Below, piece after piece: positions 1 to 6,181 of a DNA stretch of 10,233 bases (within the stretch, counting starts at the first letter, position 1; each line of letters begins with the position of its first letter). Position numbers and translations under genes: made by a program. The stretch comes from Desulfuromonadales bacterium (GTDB taxonomy: Bacteria > Desulfobacterota > Desulfuromonadia > Geobacterales > Pseudopelobacteraceae). Location: NCBI GenBank assembly GCA_015688915.1, contig JAATGX010000190.1, forward strand, positions 1 to 10,233, written 5' to 3'. Below the pieces are notes generated by a model. It was not told where the DNA came from, searched no databases, and was given only the letters and a program-made list of their open reading frames with translations.

Positions 1-1
1 G

Positions 2-130
2 CCAGTGGTCGTTCCGCTCCCGGAGTCGTTCATCAGCGTCATCCTTCAGGCCGCAGCGCTCGTCGGCAAATTCTGGAACGAGCACGGAACCGCCGTGGTC
101 CACACGGAGCGGGGCGAAGGAAAACCATGA
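2..130 (+). CDS. 3' end of an unrecognised upstream gene (partial)
   Basis: An open frame enters from the left edge and ends at the TGA at 128-130, giving 42 C-terminal residues that finish ...RGEGKP. Its stop overlaps the next gene's start as ATGA, which is the typical layout of translationally coupled genes and supports a real coding end. The residues are mixed hydrophobic and polar, with no recognisable motif, so I assign no function. It is probably the preceding member of the envelope operon that continues to 4166. Confidence 0.6.
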   Translation, partial: PVVVPLPESFISVILQAAALVGKFWNEHGTAVVHTERGEGKP

Positions 131-1188
131 GCCAACTGATGCGCATGGCATATGGTCACGGGGGTACAAAGCTGCAGCGTATCCCTGTTTCCGCCTCGCA
201 TCGGGAGCCTGCCCCCACGCCTCTCTGGCTGCGCCTGGTTCTGTTGGTGGTGTGGATTGTTGTACCGTTGCTGGTCAGCCTGTACGCCGTACCCAAGTCG
301 TCCGTCCCCACGAAGACGATCATCGATATCAGCAGGCTGACGATCAAGCCCCCCCCTCCTGTTCCGGAAAAGCCCGTTCTGCCCAGGACGAAGCAGGCTC
401 CGCCACGTGAAAACCCTGTCGAACCCGCGCCGAAACCCGAGATGATCCGGGAGCCGGAAGTGAAAAAACCTCTGGAGCGACAAACCATCGCTCCTCCATC
501 GGTGGAAATGAGGCGACCCTCCATCAGTCGGTCTTTTGCCCCCGTTCTTCCCGATGTCAGCGAGCATCAGCCGCTGGTTGCTCGGGAGCGTTCACGGATT
601 GAGCCGGGTATCGAATCGGTTTCAAAGGAGCGCATCCGGAGGGAGGCAACCACACGCGAAGCCCCCGCCGAACGAACCGCCATCACCCGCTCACGGGGCG
701 CCACGGCCATGGACTCATCAATTGCGCAGGACCGGGTAGCGGTCCTGCGGCGGACAGCTCCGTCCGGAGACCTGTCCCCTGCCGGGAGCGGAATTCCCCA
801 GCGGTCGATCCAGCGAAGCCAGCGCACGGCAGGGGTCGCGGAACCGGTGGAGGAAGCCGGACAGCGTGTCGTGGCTACCCGGGAGCGATCGAGGGCTGCC
901 GGAGGGGCGGACGCGGACAACTCCTCATCCGTCGGGCTTGTGCGCGGTCTATCCCTGATGAGCCTGGAAATCTGCTCCAGCCCCCAGAAGCAGGAGGAAG
1001 CCATAAAGGCCGTGTTGAATGTTGTCGGCTCACGGCAGAGTTGCAGGGACGAGAAGGGGGAGTTTCAATTCAAGGGTACGCAGCGGATTTCATCTTTCAA
1101 TCTCATGATATTTCCCTCCAAGGGACGCAGACCATCTAACAGATGCGAGGAACTGGATAATGCCTACACATGCCTTAAGACCCACTGA
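127..1188 (+). CDS. Bitopic inner-membrane protein, Pro/Arg-rich periplasmic region, Cys-containing C-terminus
   Basis: A 353-residue protein of unknown function. The ATG at 127 overlaps the previous stop (ATGA) and follows a GAAGGA Shine-Dalgarno-like stretch. The short N-terminus carries scattered Arg/Lys, followed by one strong membrane segment (about residues 33-54), suggesting N-in topology with a long periplasmic part. Residues about 73-120 are Pro/Lys/Glu-rich (IKPPPPVPEKP and similar), as in TonB-like or other periplasm-spanning linkers. Residues about 130-270 are low-complexity and rich in Arg, Ser, Ala and Glu, with RERSR occurring twice. The last ~80 residues look folded and hold four cysteines (C283, C306, C340, C349), enough for two disulfides in the periplasm. 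No TonB C-terminal signature is visible, so the resemblance is in topology only. The end overlaps the next gene by 29 bp, which points to one operon. A run of eight C at 349-356 lies in the Pro-rich region. Confidence 0.8.
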   Translation: MSQLMRMAYGHGGTKLQRIPVSASHREPAPTPLWLRLVLLVVWIVVPLLVSLYAVPKSSVPTKTIIDISRLTIKPPPPVPEKPVLPRTKQAPPRENPVEPAPKPEMIREPEVKKPLERQTIAPPSVEMRRPSISRSFAPVLPDVSEHQPLVARERSRIEPGIESVSKERIRREATTREAPAERTAITRSRGATAMDSSIAQDRVAVLRRTAPSGDLSPAGSGIPQRSIQRSQRTAGVAEPVEEAGQRVVATRERSRAAGGADADNSSSVGLVRGLSLMSLEICSSPQKQEEAIKAVLNVVGSRQSCRDEKGEFQFKGTQRISSFNLMIFPSKGRRPSNRCEELDNAYTCLKTH

Positions 1189-3196
1189 CTTGCGGTTTGC
1201 CACGATCATAGTCGTCATCTGCCTGGTAATGGGGACATCCACCGCGTGGCCGGCTGTTCCGAAAAAAGGCGCGACCAGTGCCGCGACACCGGCCGCGGCG
1301 GCGAAGGCCGGCCCGCCCGCGCAGGCTCCGGCGGAGCGCGCGGCACCGGTCCAGGCCAGGGATTGGGGGCCGTATCTGGATGTGGCCTACGAGCTCAGTT
1401 ATTGGGACAAGCAGGAGATAAAGGAATGGCGCGAAAAACGTGATGCCGAGATCGGCGAGCCCCTGGCGGCATATATCGCCTCCTGGGCCGGCAAGCTGGC
1501 TCCGGCTTCCTCGCCGGCTCCCGCAAACGGAACCGCCGTCCAGAAGGAGGATCAACAGCCGATCTTCGGGGAGAGGGATTACCTGCGGCTGGCCATTGCC
1601 CAGACAATCGATTACCTGCAGAGCGATAACCGGGAGAGTCTCAACGGCGCCGCCCAGCACCTCGATACGTTGAAGGGCAAGTCATCCATGCCGGAGATAG
1701 CTTTCTGGACCGGTTTCGTCAAGGCGCTGCAGGCCCTGGAAAGCAACGATTCGGCCCGGTTTGTCTCCAGGGTTTACGATATCTGGAACAATGCCGTTCT
1801 GTATATCGAACAGAACCATATATCGCGGACCGCTGCTGAGAAGACCGGCAACGTCACGACTCCCTTCTATTATCGCAATATTATCAACCTGGTCGTCAAC
1901 AGGGCCATTATCAACAGGAGAATGGAAAACCTCAATGCCCTGGGGCCGCTGTTTCTGATGATGAAGGATCGGAACCTGGGGGACAAGGACGGGGAAGGCA
2001 CCTATTTCAGGACCTTGATTCAGCGGATAACGGATGGTTTCGTGGCGCCGGACTCGGACCGCTACCGGCTTAATTTCACCGTGGCGGTGATCGAGTCGAA
2101 ACGCCTGCAGCAGATCTCTGCGGCGAAGCTCGATGCAGAAGGCATGTCCGAAGGGGCGCAGAAGGCCTTTGAGCAGTCCCTGCTTTTCAATGATCTTGCA
2201 TTCAAGTGGGCCGCATCCCGCAGGAGCAGTGGCGTCGTCATGGCGGCCATAGACCACCTGGATACTACCAGTTTTGCCATTCAACGCCTGCCTGACAACG
2301 AAAAAGCGCCGGCCTACAAGTTCTTTGCAACACTTCCGTCTCAGGATGCCTCGTCAACACTCCTCACGGCCATGGCCATCTTCAATGATATTGCCCTTTA
2401 TTCGAACGGAGGCTGGGAAAAGGCCGGTTATGAAAACCGGGAACTCTACCTGAAGGCTGCTCACCGATTCTGGCGAGCGATCATGGAGCTGTCTCTCTGG
2501 ACCGGTGACTATTACCTTACAAGGCTCAACACGGCGGCAGACCCCCGCAGCATCCAGCGGTACGCCTCACCGATGCGGGTTGTTCTGGATGCCTATGTCG
2601 ATTTCCTGTCTGCCCAGGAAAGCAGGGGGTTGCCGGAAGTGATTCCGGACTCCGCCTTTTTCGGGGCCGCCGAGGCGACGGAGAAGCTTGCCTTTGCCTT
2701 CCAGAAGGTCAATACGTACAGTACCGGGAACACTGACTACAATCTCTGGTTCCTCCACCGTCTGCAGGCGGTCGAGTTTTTCCCGTTTGCACCGGGAGAA
2801 ATCACCCGGACCGCAGAGGTTCTCAAGCGCGATGGACGCTACAACCTCTTCCTTGATTACTTCATTCCCCTGGCGGGACGGCTCAAACAGTCGCCTGCGA
2901 TAAAGAGGTGGATTGAAGAACATCCGTCGGATGCGGCACAAGAGATCGGCGGGTATGTCAACGCCATAACCTATCTGGTTGACGCGGTTCCCGGCGGGAG
3001 TGGCGCTGAAGAGGGGAAGAGCGGCATGCCGCATTCATTCGATGCCCCTTTCAGGAAACTGCGTGAAGAACTGCAGAGAAAACCCGACCATCCGGTACAT
3101 AGCCTCCTGAGGGCCTTTCACACGGAGGAGATGCAGAAGTCCACCTCCTATACGCTTCTGTTGAAAAAGCCTGATCGTCTGAATCTTGGATTGTAG
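1160..3196 (+). CDS. Large secreted (periplasmic) helical protein of unknown function
   Basis: A 678-residue protein. The ATG at 1160 lies inside the end of the previous gene, with GAGGA at 1146-1150 upstream. Residues about 12-32 form a hydrophobic stretch ending near AWPA, consistent with a Sec signal peptide, so export to the periplasm is inferred. An Ala/Pro-rich low-complexity linker follows (about 33-66). The rest reads as largely alpha-helical with many aromatic residues (for example YELSYWDKQEIKEW and FWRAIMELSLWTGDYY), perhaps a helical-repeat scaffold. I recognise no catalytic motif, lipobox or further membrane segment. It overlaps the bitopic gene by 29 bp and ends 22 bp before the barrel-AMIN gene, so the three products probably work together in the envelope. 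The CDS assignment is secure and the function is unknown. Confidence 0.85.
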   Translation: MPTHALRPTDLRFATIIVVICLVMGTSTAWPAVPKKGATSAATPAAAAKAGPPAQAPAERAAPVQARDWGPYLDVAYELSYWDKQEIKEWREKRDAEIGEPLAAYIASWAGKLAPASSPAPANGTAVQKEDQQPIFGERDYLRLAIAQTIDYLQSDNRESLNGAAQHLDTLKGKSSMPEIAFWTGFVKALQALESNDSARFVSRVYDIWNNAVLYIEQNHISRTAAEKTGNVTTPFYYRNIINLVVNRAIINRRMENLNALGPLFLMMKDRNLGDKDGEGTYFRTLIQRITDGFVAPDSDRYRLNFTVAVIESKRLQQISAAKLDAEGMSEGAQKAFEQSLLFNDLAFKWAASRRSSGVVMAAIDHLDTTSFAIQRLPDNEKAPAYKFFATLPSQDASSTLLTAMAIFNDIALYSNGGWEKAGYENRELYLKAAHRFWRAIMELSLWTGDYYLTRLNTAADPRSIQRYASPMRVVLDAYVDFLSAQESRGLPEVIPDSAFFGAAEATEKLAFAFQKVNTYSTGNTDYNLWFLHRLQAVEFFPFAPGEITRTAEVLKRDGRYNLFLDYFIPLAGRLKQSPAIKRWIEEHPSDAAQEIGGYVNAITYLVDAVPGGSGAEEGKSGMPHSFDAPFRKLREELQRKPDHPVHSLLRAFHTEEMQKSTSYTLLLKKPDRLNLGL

Positions 3197-3218
3197 CTTG
3201 TCATCGGAGGAAGTGAAC

Positions 3219-4166
3219 ATGCCGAAACAAATCCTGTTCCTGCTCGCCTTTTTGATGGTTTTTGCTGTGGGATCGCCCGCAATGGCCGGGATAACAGGTG
3301 GAGAAACCACCATTTCCCCTTTTTACGGCGCATATGTTTATGATGGGGCACAAGGGCAGTCACCCAGCTTTGCCACCGGTATGCGGCTTGGCTACAACCT
3401 TGACAAGAATTGGGGGGTGGAGGGGCAGTTCCTCTATGCCACCCCCAGGCATGAAGGGACCTATGGAGGCTTGTATAACATCAGCGGCGATCTGCTCTAT
3501 CATTTCATCCCGGAGGGCACGGTCGTTCCGTATGTGCTGATGGGAGGGGGCTGGTCAAAAACGGATTATGCGGTTGGAAACAGCAGCACCGGCATTTTTG
3601 AGTACGGCGCCGGCATCAAGTATTTTGTGACCGATGCAGTTGCCCTGAGGCTGGATGCCCGTCAGATATTTTCGTTCGGTCCCACCGGGACTTCAACCGA
3701 TGTCTGGCAAAACTCCGCGTTTACCGCGGGACTGTCCTTTCAATTCGGCCGTAAAAAACCGGTCCCGGCTGTCGCGGAACCGGCCGAGTCCGAGCCGGAA
3801 GCGGCGATACCGGAGGGTCCATCGAGTTGGCAGGCCGAGAATACGGTTGCCTCCGAAGGAAAGATCCTGATCACCGGGATGCGGGTTGACAAGAATGAAT
3901 TCGAGATTATTGCTTCAAGGCCCATTCGTGATTACAAGCTCTTTACCCTTTCCCAGCCGTCCCGGCTCGTCATTGATATTCCGAATGGAGAGTCCGGGTT
4001 TGTACTGAAAAAGGTTGTCATCGACAGATTGGGCATTGCCACGGTTCGATTCGAAAGTTATGCAGATTATCTCAGGATCTTTTTCGATGCCGCGCAAGGA
4101 AGGTTGATCCCCTACAGGGTCAAGGAAACAGCCACCGGATTGAAAATTATCGTGACAGGTCCCTGA
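3219..4166 (+). CDS. Outer-membrane beta-barrel protein with C-terminal AMIN domain
   Basis: A 315-residue protein. I chose the ATG at 3219 because GGAGG sits just upstream and a classic signal peptide begins there (cleavage likely after SPAMA, residue 23). An in-frame TTG at 3186 has neither. Residues about 24-177 show alternating strands rich in Gly, Tyr and Phe, as in small OmpA-like or OMP_b-brl barrels, closing with a strand ending FQFG. A Pro/Glu/Ala linker follows (about 178-213). Residues about 214-315 match the AMIN domain pattern (for example SRLVIDIPN and YLRIFFDA). AMIN domains occur in the PilQ secretin and in AmiC-type amidases and are known to bind peptidoglycan or localise proteins. 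I infer an outer-membrane protein tethered to peptidoglycan or recruited to an envelope machine. It is the last gene of the operon and converges on the response regulator. Confidence 0.85.
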   Translation: MPKQILFLLAFLMVFAVGSPAMAGITGGETTISPFYGAYVYDGAQGQSPSFATGMRLGYNLDKNWGVEGQFLYATPRHEGTYGGLYNISGDLLYHFIPEGTVVPYVLMGGGWSKTDYAVGNSSTGIFEYGAGIKYFVTDAVALRLDARQIFSFGPTGTSTDVWQNSAFTAGLSFQFGRKKPVPAVAEPAESEPEAAIPEGPSSWQAENTVASEGKILITGMRVDKNEFEIIASRPIRDYKLFTLSQPSRLVIDIPNGESGFVLKKVVIDRLGIATVRFESYADYLRIFFDAAQGRLIPYRVKETATGLKIIVTGP

Positions 4167-4298
4167 ATTCATTTTCCGCCTATTCCCGCAATCGGTCCGG
4201 TAATGACCTGTGTTGGCGTCACGCCGCGAACAAACCATATGTCAGCGCCTCGGCTCCGAGGGCAGCGAATATCCAATGCAGGAGCAACAACCTGCGTA
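4167..4298. other. Convergent intergenic region with a GC-rich inverted repeat, no clear terminator
   Basis: These 132 bp separate the convergent stops of the barrel-AMIN gene and the response regulator. The only clear dyad is CCTCG-GCTC-CGAGG at 4248-4261. Neither strand has a T-run after it, so I cannot call a canonical intrinsic terminator. No sensor-kinase fragment or other coding sequence is evident. Confidence 0.35.
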
Positions 4299-5009
4299 TC
4301 ATTTCTCCACCTCGAACATGTAGCCCGACCCCCACACGGTCTTGATGCAGCGCCTCCCGCCCGGCAGCGCCCCGGTCTTCGCACGCACCTTGCTGATGTG
4401 CACGTCGATGCTCCGGTCGAAGGAGCCGAAGTCTTTTCCCCGTGCGAAGTTGAGGAGCTCGTCGCGGCTCAGCACCATCCCCGGATGGGTCATCAGCGCC
4501 TCCATCAACTTGAATTCGGTGGAAGACAACTCCTGCTCTGCACCACCGGCCGACACCGTACGCCTCCTGCGATTCAAGACGAACCCTCCGGCCTCCACCG
4601 TTTCCGAGGCAGACGTCATCGTTTCCTCCCTGGGAGCCACCCTTCGGAGCACCGCGTTGATCCGGGCGAGAAGTTCTCGAGGATTGAAGGGTTTCGGCAG
4701 GTAGTCATCGGCGCCCAGTTCCAGGCCTGAAATTCGATCCTCGTCCTCACCCTTGGCGGTGAGCATGATCACCGGGACCGCCGACTCCAACCGGATTCTT
4801 CGGAGGATTTGCAGCCCGCTCTCCCCAGGCATCATTATGTCCAGGATGATCGCGGCAGGTTCATCCGCCGCCACGGCTTCGACAACCTCCCTGCCATCGG
4901 CAAACTCGCGTGCATCCAGGCCGTTGTCCCGGAGAAATTTCGCCAGAAGCCTCCGCAGTTTCGCGTCGTCGTCCACGAGGAAAAGCATTTTTGCCTCTTG
5001 CTTCTTCAA
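4299..5009 (-). CDS. OmpR/PhoB-family response regulator
   Basis: A 236-residue two-component response regulator. The receiver domain (about 8-123) has the acidic pocket D13/D14, phospho-acceptor D57 in LDIMMPGESG, T84 in LTAKG and K106 in PKPFNPREL. The stretch GLELGADDYLPKPFNPREL is very close to E. coli OmpR. The C-terminal winged-helix domain (about 138-235) contains LSSTEFKLMEAL, the recognition-helix region FDRSIDVHISKVRAK and the closing IKTVWGSGYMF wing. The start used is a TTG at 5009, because a near-perfect AAGGAGGT lies at 5015-5022, five nt upstream. An ATG at 4988 (MLFLVDDD) is the alternative, with only a weak AGAGG. No histidine kinase lies on either side within the window, since the neighbours are the convergent envelope operon and a tRNA. 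It is therefore an orphan locally. A link to the envelope genes is possible but unproven. Confidence 0.95.
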   Translation of the reverse strand: MKKQEAKMLFLVDDDAKLRRLLAKFLRDNGLDAREFADGREVVEAVAADEPAAIILDIMMPGESGLQILRRIRLESAVPVIMLTAKGEDEDRISGLELGADDYLPKPFNPRELLARINAVLRRVAPREETMTSASETVEAGGFVLNRRRRTVSAGGAEQELSSTEFKLMEALMTHPGMVLSRDELLNFARGKDFGSFDRSIDVHISKVRAKTGALPGGRRCIKTVWGSGYMFEVEK

Positions 5010-5014
5010 ACCTG

Positions 5015-5022
5015 ACCTCCTT
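5015..5022 (-). promoter_or_regulatory. Strong Shine-Dalgarno deciding a TTG start
   Basis: On the - strand this reads AAGGAGGT, a near-perfect anti-16S match, five nt before the TTG at 5009. It favours the TTG over the ATG at 4988, whose upstream AGAGG is weaker. Confidence 0.7.
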
Positions 5023-5070
5023 CCCCGCTCCCATAAACAGTTCTAGCAGGTCCAAGGTGATATTTGTCGA

Positions 5071-5118
5071 TTTTTACGCTTTTTTTACATGCTGGAACAT
5101 ACCTTTTTCACATCTTTT
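5071..5118 (-). promoter_or_regulatory. Helically phased T/A-tracts and 11-bp direct repeat upstream of the response regulator
   Basis: On the + strand TTTTTAC occurs at 5071-5077 and again at 5082-5088, an exact 11-bp step. Further T-tracts start at 5104 and 5115, which are multiples of 11 bp from the first two. The block lies 62-109 bp upstream of the response-regulator start. OmpR/PhoB-family proteins bind tandem direct repeats about 10-11 bp apart, and phased A-tracts bend DNA. Either explanation would put a control region here. I found no convincing -35/-10 pair between this block and the gene. Confidence 0.35.
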
Positions 5119-5131
5119 CGTTATCTCCTGA

Positions 5132-5153
5132 TTGTCGCAATTGGCGGCGACAA
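5132..5153. repeat. Inverted repeat TTGTCGC-N8-GCGACAA
   Basis: The 7-bp arms are perfect, at 5132-5138 and 5147-5153, around an 8-nt loop. Neither side has a T-run, so it is not an intrinsic terminator. It lies between the tRNA terminator and the upstream region of the response regulator and could be an operator or an RNA hairpin. Function unknown. Apart from this and the phased tracts, I see no gene in 5023-5295. Confidence 0.35.
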
Positions 5154-5290
5154 AACGGGCAAGAAGAATCAGGCAGGAGCATCGAAATGCTGGTCCCTGT
5201 GCAGAGGATATGAGCGGTTCGCCTGGGGGTGGTTTTTGATTTGTAAGGAGGGCTTGAGAAGTGTACGTACTTACGGGTGGTGGGGAAAAT

Positions 5291-5323
5291 GACAAATGGC
5301 CGATTTCGAAAGAAATCGGCCAT
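5291..5323 (-). terminator. Intrinsic terminator of the tRNA-Asn gene
   Basis: A perfect 12-bp stem (5296-5307 with 5312-5323) closes a 4-nt loop. Read on the - strand it begins eight nt after the tRNA CCA end, and its 3' side runs into TTTGTCATTTT. The position and U-rich tail fit a rho-independent terminator for the tRNA transcript. The + strand side lacks a T-run. Confidence 0.8.
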
Positions 5324-5331
5324 GGATTTGT

Positions 5332-5407
5332 TGGCTCCCCATCGCGGACTCGAACCACGGACAAGGTGATTAACAGTCACCTGCTCTACCGACTGAGCTA
5401 ATGGGGA
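5332..5407 (-). tRNA. tRNA-Asn (anticodon GTT)
   Basis: Read on the - strand, this is a complete 76-nt cloverleaf. The acceptor stem TCCCCAT pairs perfectly with ATGGGGA, followed by discriminator G and an encoded CCA (5332-5334). The D arm has AGCTCAGTCGGTAGAGC. The anticodon arm GGTGA-CTGTTAA-TCACC presents GTT, which reads AAC/AAU (Asn). The T arm has the GGTTCGAGTCC pattern. A promoter lies upstream and an intrinsic terminator downstream, so it is a monocistronic gene with an encoded CCA and no sign of a pseudogene. I saw no repeat of its 3' end elsewhere in the window that would mark an integrated element. Confidence 0.97.
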
Positions 5408-5472
5408 ATAAATTGCGCCTGTGATCCGGTGCCTCACAAACGAAAGCCCTTCTTACCGAGATGCATGCCGTC

Positions 5473-5485
5473 TTGCCACTGGCAA
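5473..5485. repeat. 13-bp palindrome TTGCCACTGGCAA
   Basis: Perfect 6-bp arms (TTGCCA/TGGCAA) flank a single central C. It lies about 30 nt downstream of the predicted tRNA transcription start, inside the tRNA leader. It could be an operator half-site pair or a chance palindrome. Confidence 0.4.
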
Positions 5486-5519
5486 AAACGACAACAGCCT
5501 TTGCGAAAAGCAGAGGATA

Positions 5520-5547
5520 ATTATCACAGGCCCCTCTTTCCTGTCAA
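5520..5547 (-). promoter_or_regulatory. Sigma70-type promoter for tRNA-Asn
   Basis: On the - strand there is a perfect -35 TTGACA (5542-5547), a 16-bp spacer, and a -10 GATAAT (5520-5525) preceded by TGT, an extended -10 element. The predicted start is near 5513, giving a leader of about 105 nt before the mature tRNA. This is the best consensus promoter in the window. Confidence 0.75.
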
Positions 5548-5564
5548 TAGCAAAAAGACTGTTG

Positions 5565-5590
5565 CCGTAACATTTATCCGGCGATTACGG
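5565..5590. repeat. Spaced dyad CCGTAA-N14-TTACGG
   Basis: The perfect 6-bp arms at 5565-5570 and 5585-5590 are centred 20 bp apart, close to two helical turns, the geometry expected for a dimeric regulator. The dyad lies 18 bp upstream of the tRNA -35 and about 94 bp upstream of the candidate Rieske-operon -35. A short dyad like this can arise by chance. Confidence 0.3.
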
Positions 5591-5683
5591 TAAAACGCAC
5601 GGACGCTCCTCCTTGCCTTGAATTCGAACATCGGTCATTGATGCGCGCCGCTAAAAACCGCAGGTGAACGGTTGATGAATACC

Positions 5684-5711
5684 TTGCAATAATCGATATC
5701 GCTGCTATCAT
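5684..5711 (+). promoter_or_regulatory. Candidate promoter of the respiratory operon
   Basis: TTGCAA (5684-5689, 4/6 to the -35 consensus), a 16-bp spacer, then TATCAT (5706-5711, 5/6 to the -10 consensus). A start near 5718 would leave a leader of about 29 nt before the Rieske ATG at 5747. The position is right but the match is moderate. Confidence 0.45.
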
Positions 5712-5746
5712 CTATAACCATGTGACACTATTCCCGTGGAGGTTCT

Positions 5747-6166
5747 ATGGATACTGTCGGCAGGAGGAAATTTCTCGGGCTGTGCCTGGGAGGGGTGGCA
5801 ACGGGCGCACTCGCTGCCATCATCTATCCGTTGTTTCGTTATCTTGCCCCCCGGCCGGTCGATGGTTCGGCAGACAAGGTCGTGATCCAGCTCAAGGACG
5901 TGCCGGATGGAGAGGCCAAGTTCTTCGAGTTCGCCGGCGCTTCCGCGGTCCTGGTGAATAAGCGCGGAGGCGGGCTGGTTGCCCTTTCCGCCGTCTGCAC
6001 CCACCTGGGCTGCATCGTACAATGGGAAAAGGACAAACAGGATTTCCTCTGTCCATGCCATGGCGGGCATTATACCCCCGACGGCGCCGTGGTCTCCGGG
6101 CCGCCTCCCAAACCGCTCACCAAGCTCCCCTTTACCGTGGCCAATGGGGCCATAACCATCGGTTGA
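5747..6166 (+). CDS. Rieske [2Fe-2S] protein of a cytochrome bc complex
   Basis: A 139-residue Rieske iron-sulfur subunit of a quinol:cytochrome c oxidoreductase. The ATG follows GGAGG at 5738-5742. The N-terminus GRRKFLGLCLGG is a twin-arginine signal-anchor, with the hydrophobic segment at about 10-31, so the soluble domain is exported folded by Tat and stays anchored. Cluster box 1 is C84-T-H86-L-G-C89 and box 2 is C102-P-C104-H105-G-G. C84, H86, C102 and H105 are the expected cluster ligands, and C89/C104 the expected disulfide. The GPPPKPL loop that covers the cluster in this family is present. The protein accepts an electron from quinol at the Qo site of the cytochrome b encoded 15 nt downstream. 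It is the first gene of the respiratory operon. Confidence 0.96.
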   Translation: MDTVGRRKFLGLCLGGVATGALAAIIYPLFRYLAPRPVDGSADKVVIQLKDVPDGEAKFFEFAGASAVLVNKRGGGLVALSAVCTHLGCIVQWEKDKQDFLCPCHGGHYTPDGAVVSGPPPKPLTKLPFTVANGAITIG

Positions 6167-6181
6167 TATCCAGGAGGCTTC

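Larger units (their letters stand above)
5408..5746. other. Divergent intergenic region between tRNA-Asn and the Rieske operon
   Basis: These 339 bp contain no credible gene. They hold the - strand tRNA promoter (5520-5547), a candidate + strand promoter for the respiratory operon (5684-5711), a 13-bp palindrome at 5473-5485 within the tRNA leader, and the spaced dyad CCGTAA/TTACGG at 5565-5590. Several AT-rich stretches stand out against the GC-rich coding sequence. Confidence 0.7.

Noticed and set aside
46..567. - strand frame opposite the bitopic protein
   Set aside because: The + strand frame is supported by the ATGA overlap, a membrane helix and operon context. The antisense product has no plausible features.
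3186..3218. TTG start extending the barrel-AMIN protein by 11 residues
   Set aside because: No Shine-Dalgarno sequence precedes it and it would bury the signal peptide. The ATG at 3219 has GGAGG upstream.
4167..4298. Possible sensor-kinase fragment downstream of the response regulator
   Set aside because: The gap is only 132 bp and no frame shows kinase motifs.
5089..5292. Small + strand open frame (67 codons) beside the tRNA
   Set aside because: No ribosome-binding site and no recognisable composition. It overlaps inverted repeats and is best read as noncoding.
5332..5407. tRNA-Asn as an integration site for a mobile element
   Set aside because: No direct repeat of the tRNA 3' end, integrase or foreign-looking gene occurs in the window.
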